Assembly: GCA_030606505.1 (NCBI GenBank)
Contig: JAUWGI010000051.1
Span: 1-6,304 of the forward strand
Origin: Deltaproteobacteria bacterium
Lineage (GTDB): Bacteria > Chloroflexota > Dehalococcoidia > Dehalococcoidales > BS750m-G39
Direction of reading: 5' to 3'
Length of the DNA: 6,304 nucleotides
Part shown: positions 4,867 through 6,304 of the stretch, one piece after another
How positions within the stretch are numbered: the stretch's first letter is position 1
How the letters are laid out: each line of letters starts with the position of its first letter
Program-made: the position numbers and the translations under genes
Notes under the pieces: generated by a model
What the model saw: only the letters and a program-made list of their open reading frames with translations
What the model was told of the DNA's origin: nothing
Database searches by the model: none

Positions 4867-6162
4867 GTGGGCAAACTAATGTCCGGAGCTAGAATTGACC
4901 AGTCTGAACTGAACCGGAGGACACGCTTACTCAACGGTCTGATATGGGTCCTTATGGGGGCATTAGGGATATTCCTGGTTTATGTCCTCGCCGCAGGGAT
5001 GCAGTCATGGGTATCCGGCCTTATTTCTTCTGTCGCCGCACTGGTCGTCTCCGGCATAGGCTACTGGCTGGCCCGCTCTGGCAGATTCTACGCCGCGGTA
5101 TACCTTTTCCTGAGCGGCTTCGTCGTTTTGCTACTATTCATAGTATTTATGGGGGGGGAAACTGCCTTTACCGTCTCTGGAGAAACAGGCCTGGGATGGG
5201 GAGTAGTAGCAACAGCAATAATGATATCGTTCGTACTGGCCTGCATGGCATGGCTCTTCGGAGAAAGTATAAACAACGCCTTTTCCACAATAAAAAGACG
5301 CTCCGAGGAACTTCAGGTTAGTCATGAGAAACTGAAAAAAGCCAACGCCGAACTGCGGGCCACAGAAGAGGAACTCCAAGCCGCTAACGATAAACTCCTG
5401 GAAACACAGGAACAGCTAATTCGCTCGGAAAAGCTGGCGGTTATCGGCCAGCTGGCCAGCGGGGTTAGCCACGAGCTGCGCAACCCGCTGGGGGCAATCA
5501 AGAACGCCGGCTTCTATATCAGAAGGCGGGTAACCAATACCAACCTGCCGACCACAGAACCGCGGGTGCTAGAATTTCTGGATATCATCGACGAGGAGGT
5601 TAACTCGGCCAACAAGGTGATAGCCGACCTCCTCGGCTTCTCCCGGGTAGCCAAGCCAACGGTGGTGCCGGCCAACATCGCCGGGATAATTGAGGATGCC
5701 CTCAGGTACACCCCCGTGCCGGAAAACGTGGCGCTAATCAAGGATATAAACCACAACCTGCCCATGGTGATGGTGGATAGCGACCAGATTAAGCAGGTAT
5801 TCCTCAATATCGCCCTCAACGCCCTGCAGGCAATGCCGGAAAAAGGCGGCCGCCTCGACATTCGGGCCACCGACAAAGGCAAATTTGTCGAGGTGGAGTT
5901 TATTGACACCGGCAGGGGCATCCCCGACTCGGTTAAAAAGAAGATATTTGACCCCCTCTTCACCACCAAAGCCAAGGGGGTTGGCCTCGGGCTTTCAGTA
6001 TGCAAAACCATCATGGAGCGGCATGAGGGTGACATCAAGGTAAAGAGCGAGGAGGGGAAGGGGACCACCTTTACCCTCTCCCTACCCACCCGGAAGATTC
6101 TGGAAGCCAGCGCTATAACTAAGAGGGGAAACGATGGACAAAATCAACGTCTTAGTAGTTGA
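4867..6162 (+). CDS. Membrane-bound sensor histidine kinase with four transmembrane helices
   Basis: From GTG at 4867 the protein has 431 residues. Four hydrophobic helices lie at about 21-44, 48-70, 74-96 and 109-132 with only very short loops, so there is no extracytoplasmic sensor domain and sensing is probably within the membrane or through partners. A long coiled coil (about 140-187, many Glu/Lys/Leu) leads to HisKA with SHELRNPLG and phosphoacceptor H202. The ATPase domain has the N box (N314, N318), G1 box DTGRGI (347-352), F box FDPLFTT (361-367) and G2 box GVGLGLS (371-377), so catalysis should be intact. The C-terminal tail overlaps the next gene by 29 nt. It lies between cheR and a response regulator, its likely phosphotransfer partner. 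Confidence 0.93.
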   Translation: MGKLMSGARIDQSELNRRTRLLNGLIWVLMGALGIFLVYVLAAGMQSWVSGLISSVAALVVSGIGYWLARSGRFYAAVYLFLSGFVVLLLFIVFMGGETAFTVSGETGLGWGVVATAIMISFVLACMAWLFGESINNAFSTIKRRSEELQVSHEKLKKANAELRATEEELQAANDKLLETQEQLIRSEKLAVIGQLASGVSHELRNPLGAIKNAGFYIRRRVTNTNLPTTEPRVLEFLDIIDEEVNSANKVIADLLGFSRVAKPTVVPANIAGIIEDALRYTPVPENVALIKDINHNLPMVMVDSDQIKQVFLNIALNALQAMPEKGGRLDIRATDKGKFVEVEFIDTGRGIPDSVKKKIFDPLFTTKAKGVGLGLSVCKTIMERHEGDIKVKSEEGKGTTFTLSLPTRKILEASAITKRGNDGQNQRLSS

Positions 6163-6304
6163 CGACCTCAAGAGCAGCCGGCTGACTCTGGGCGGGATAC
6201 TGGAAGACGAAGGGCACAACGTAGTCCTCGCCGAGAACGGCTACCAGGCCATCGAGGCGGCCAAACAGGTTCCCTTTGACCTCGTCTTCATGGACATAAA
6301 GATG
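6134..6304 (+). CDS. Response regulator, receiver domain (truncated by the window edge)
   Basis: The first 57 codons of a receiver domain are present. Beta-1 is INVLVVDDL with the acidic pair D10/D11, and the phosphoacceptor is D54 in DLVFMDIKM, after which the window ends. Output domain and full length are unknown. ATG at 6134 has GAGGGG (6123-6128) 5 nt upstream, inside the kinase gene, and the reading frame overlaps the kinase's last 29 nt. That overlap implies translational coupling and makes this the probable cognate regulator of the membrane kinase. Confidence 0.88.
   Translation, partial: MDKINVLVVDDLKSSRLTLGGILEDEGHNVVLAENGYQAIEAAKQVPFDLVFMDIKM

Noticed and set aside
5514..6089. Minus-strand 191-codon open frame opposite the membrane kinase
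   Set aside because: It mirrors the HisKA and ATPase coding region; the plus strand carries all kinase motifs, so this is a codon-bias shadow.

Overview
The window is a signal-transduction cluster of nine genes: two histidine kinases, four receiver-type proteins (one catalytically degenerate), a CheR methyltransferase, an XRE-type DNA-binding protein and a small cysteine-rich protein. No RNA genes, insertion sequences or CRISPR arrays were seen. The protein style, the moderate-to-high GC coding sequence, the strong AGGAGG ribosome sites with frequent GTG/TTG starts, and the G-rich intergenic repeats suggest an uncultured Chloroflexota bacterium, perhaps Dehalococcoidia. That assignment is from memory of protein style and is tentative.

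Layout. Positions 1-225 are non-coding and hold two imperfect copies of a G-rich repeat, each starting with a G-quadruplex motif and ending in a small hairpin. Positions 226-2498 (minus strand) are a three-gene operon: soluble histidine kinase, single-domain response regulator, and receiver-HD-GYP protein (probable cyclic-di-GMP phosphodiesterase). It is read from a near-consensus promoter (TTGACA-N17-TATTAT) at about 2573-2545. That promoter is embedded in a perfect 12-bp inverted repeat whose arms are 42 bp apart centre to centre.

Positions 2700-3792 (plus strand, divergent) hold a compact three-gene unit. It contains a receiver-like protein that has lost its phosphoacceptor Asp, switch Thr and conserved Lys, then an XRE-family helix-turn-helix protein, then an 87-residue protein with a six-cysteine content concentrated at the C-terminus. 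The reading frame of the last gene continues coding-like for 24 codons past its amber stop.

Positions 4008-6304 (plus strand) are a third unit: CheR-type methyltransferase, a four-transmembrane-helix histidine kinase, and a response regulator cut by the window edge and overlapping the kinase gene by 29 nt. No CheA, CheB, CheW or chemoreceptor is present.

Working model (inference). The minus-strand kinase phosphorylates its single-domain regulator and/or the HD-GYP protein and so lowers cyclic-di-GMP. The divergent pseudo-receiver/XRE pair looks like a response regulator split into two polypeptides. The XRE protein is the only evident DNA-binding protein here, so it is a natural candidate for the inverted-repeat operator. 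The CheR-kinase-regulator unit looks like a separate pathway in which a methyltransferase is coupled to a membrane sensor.
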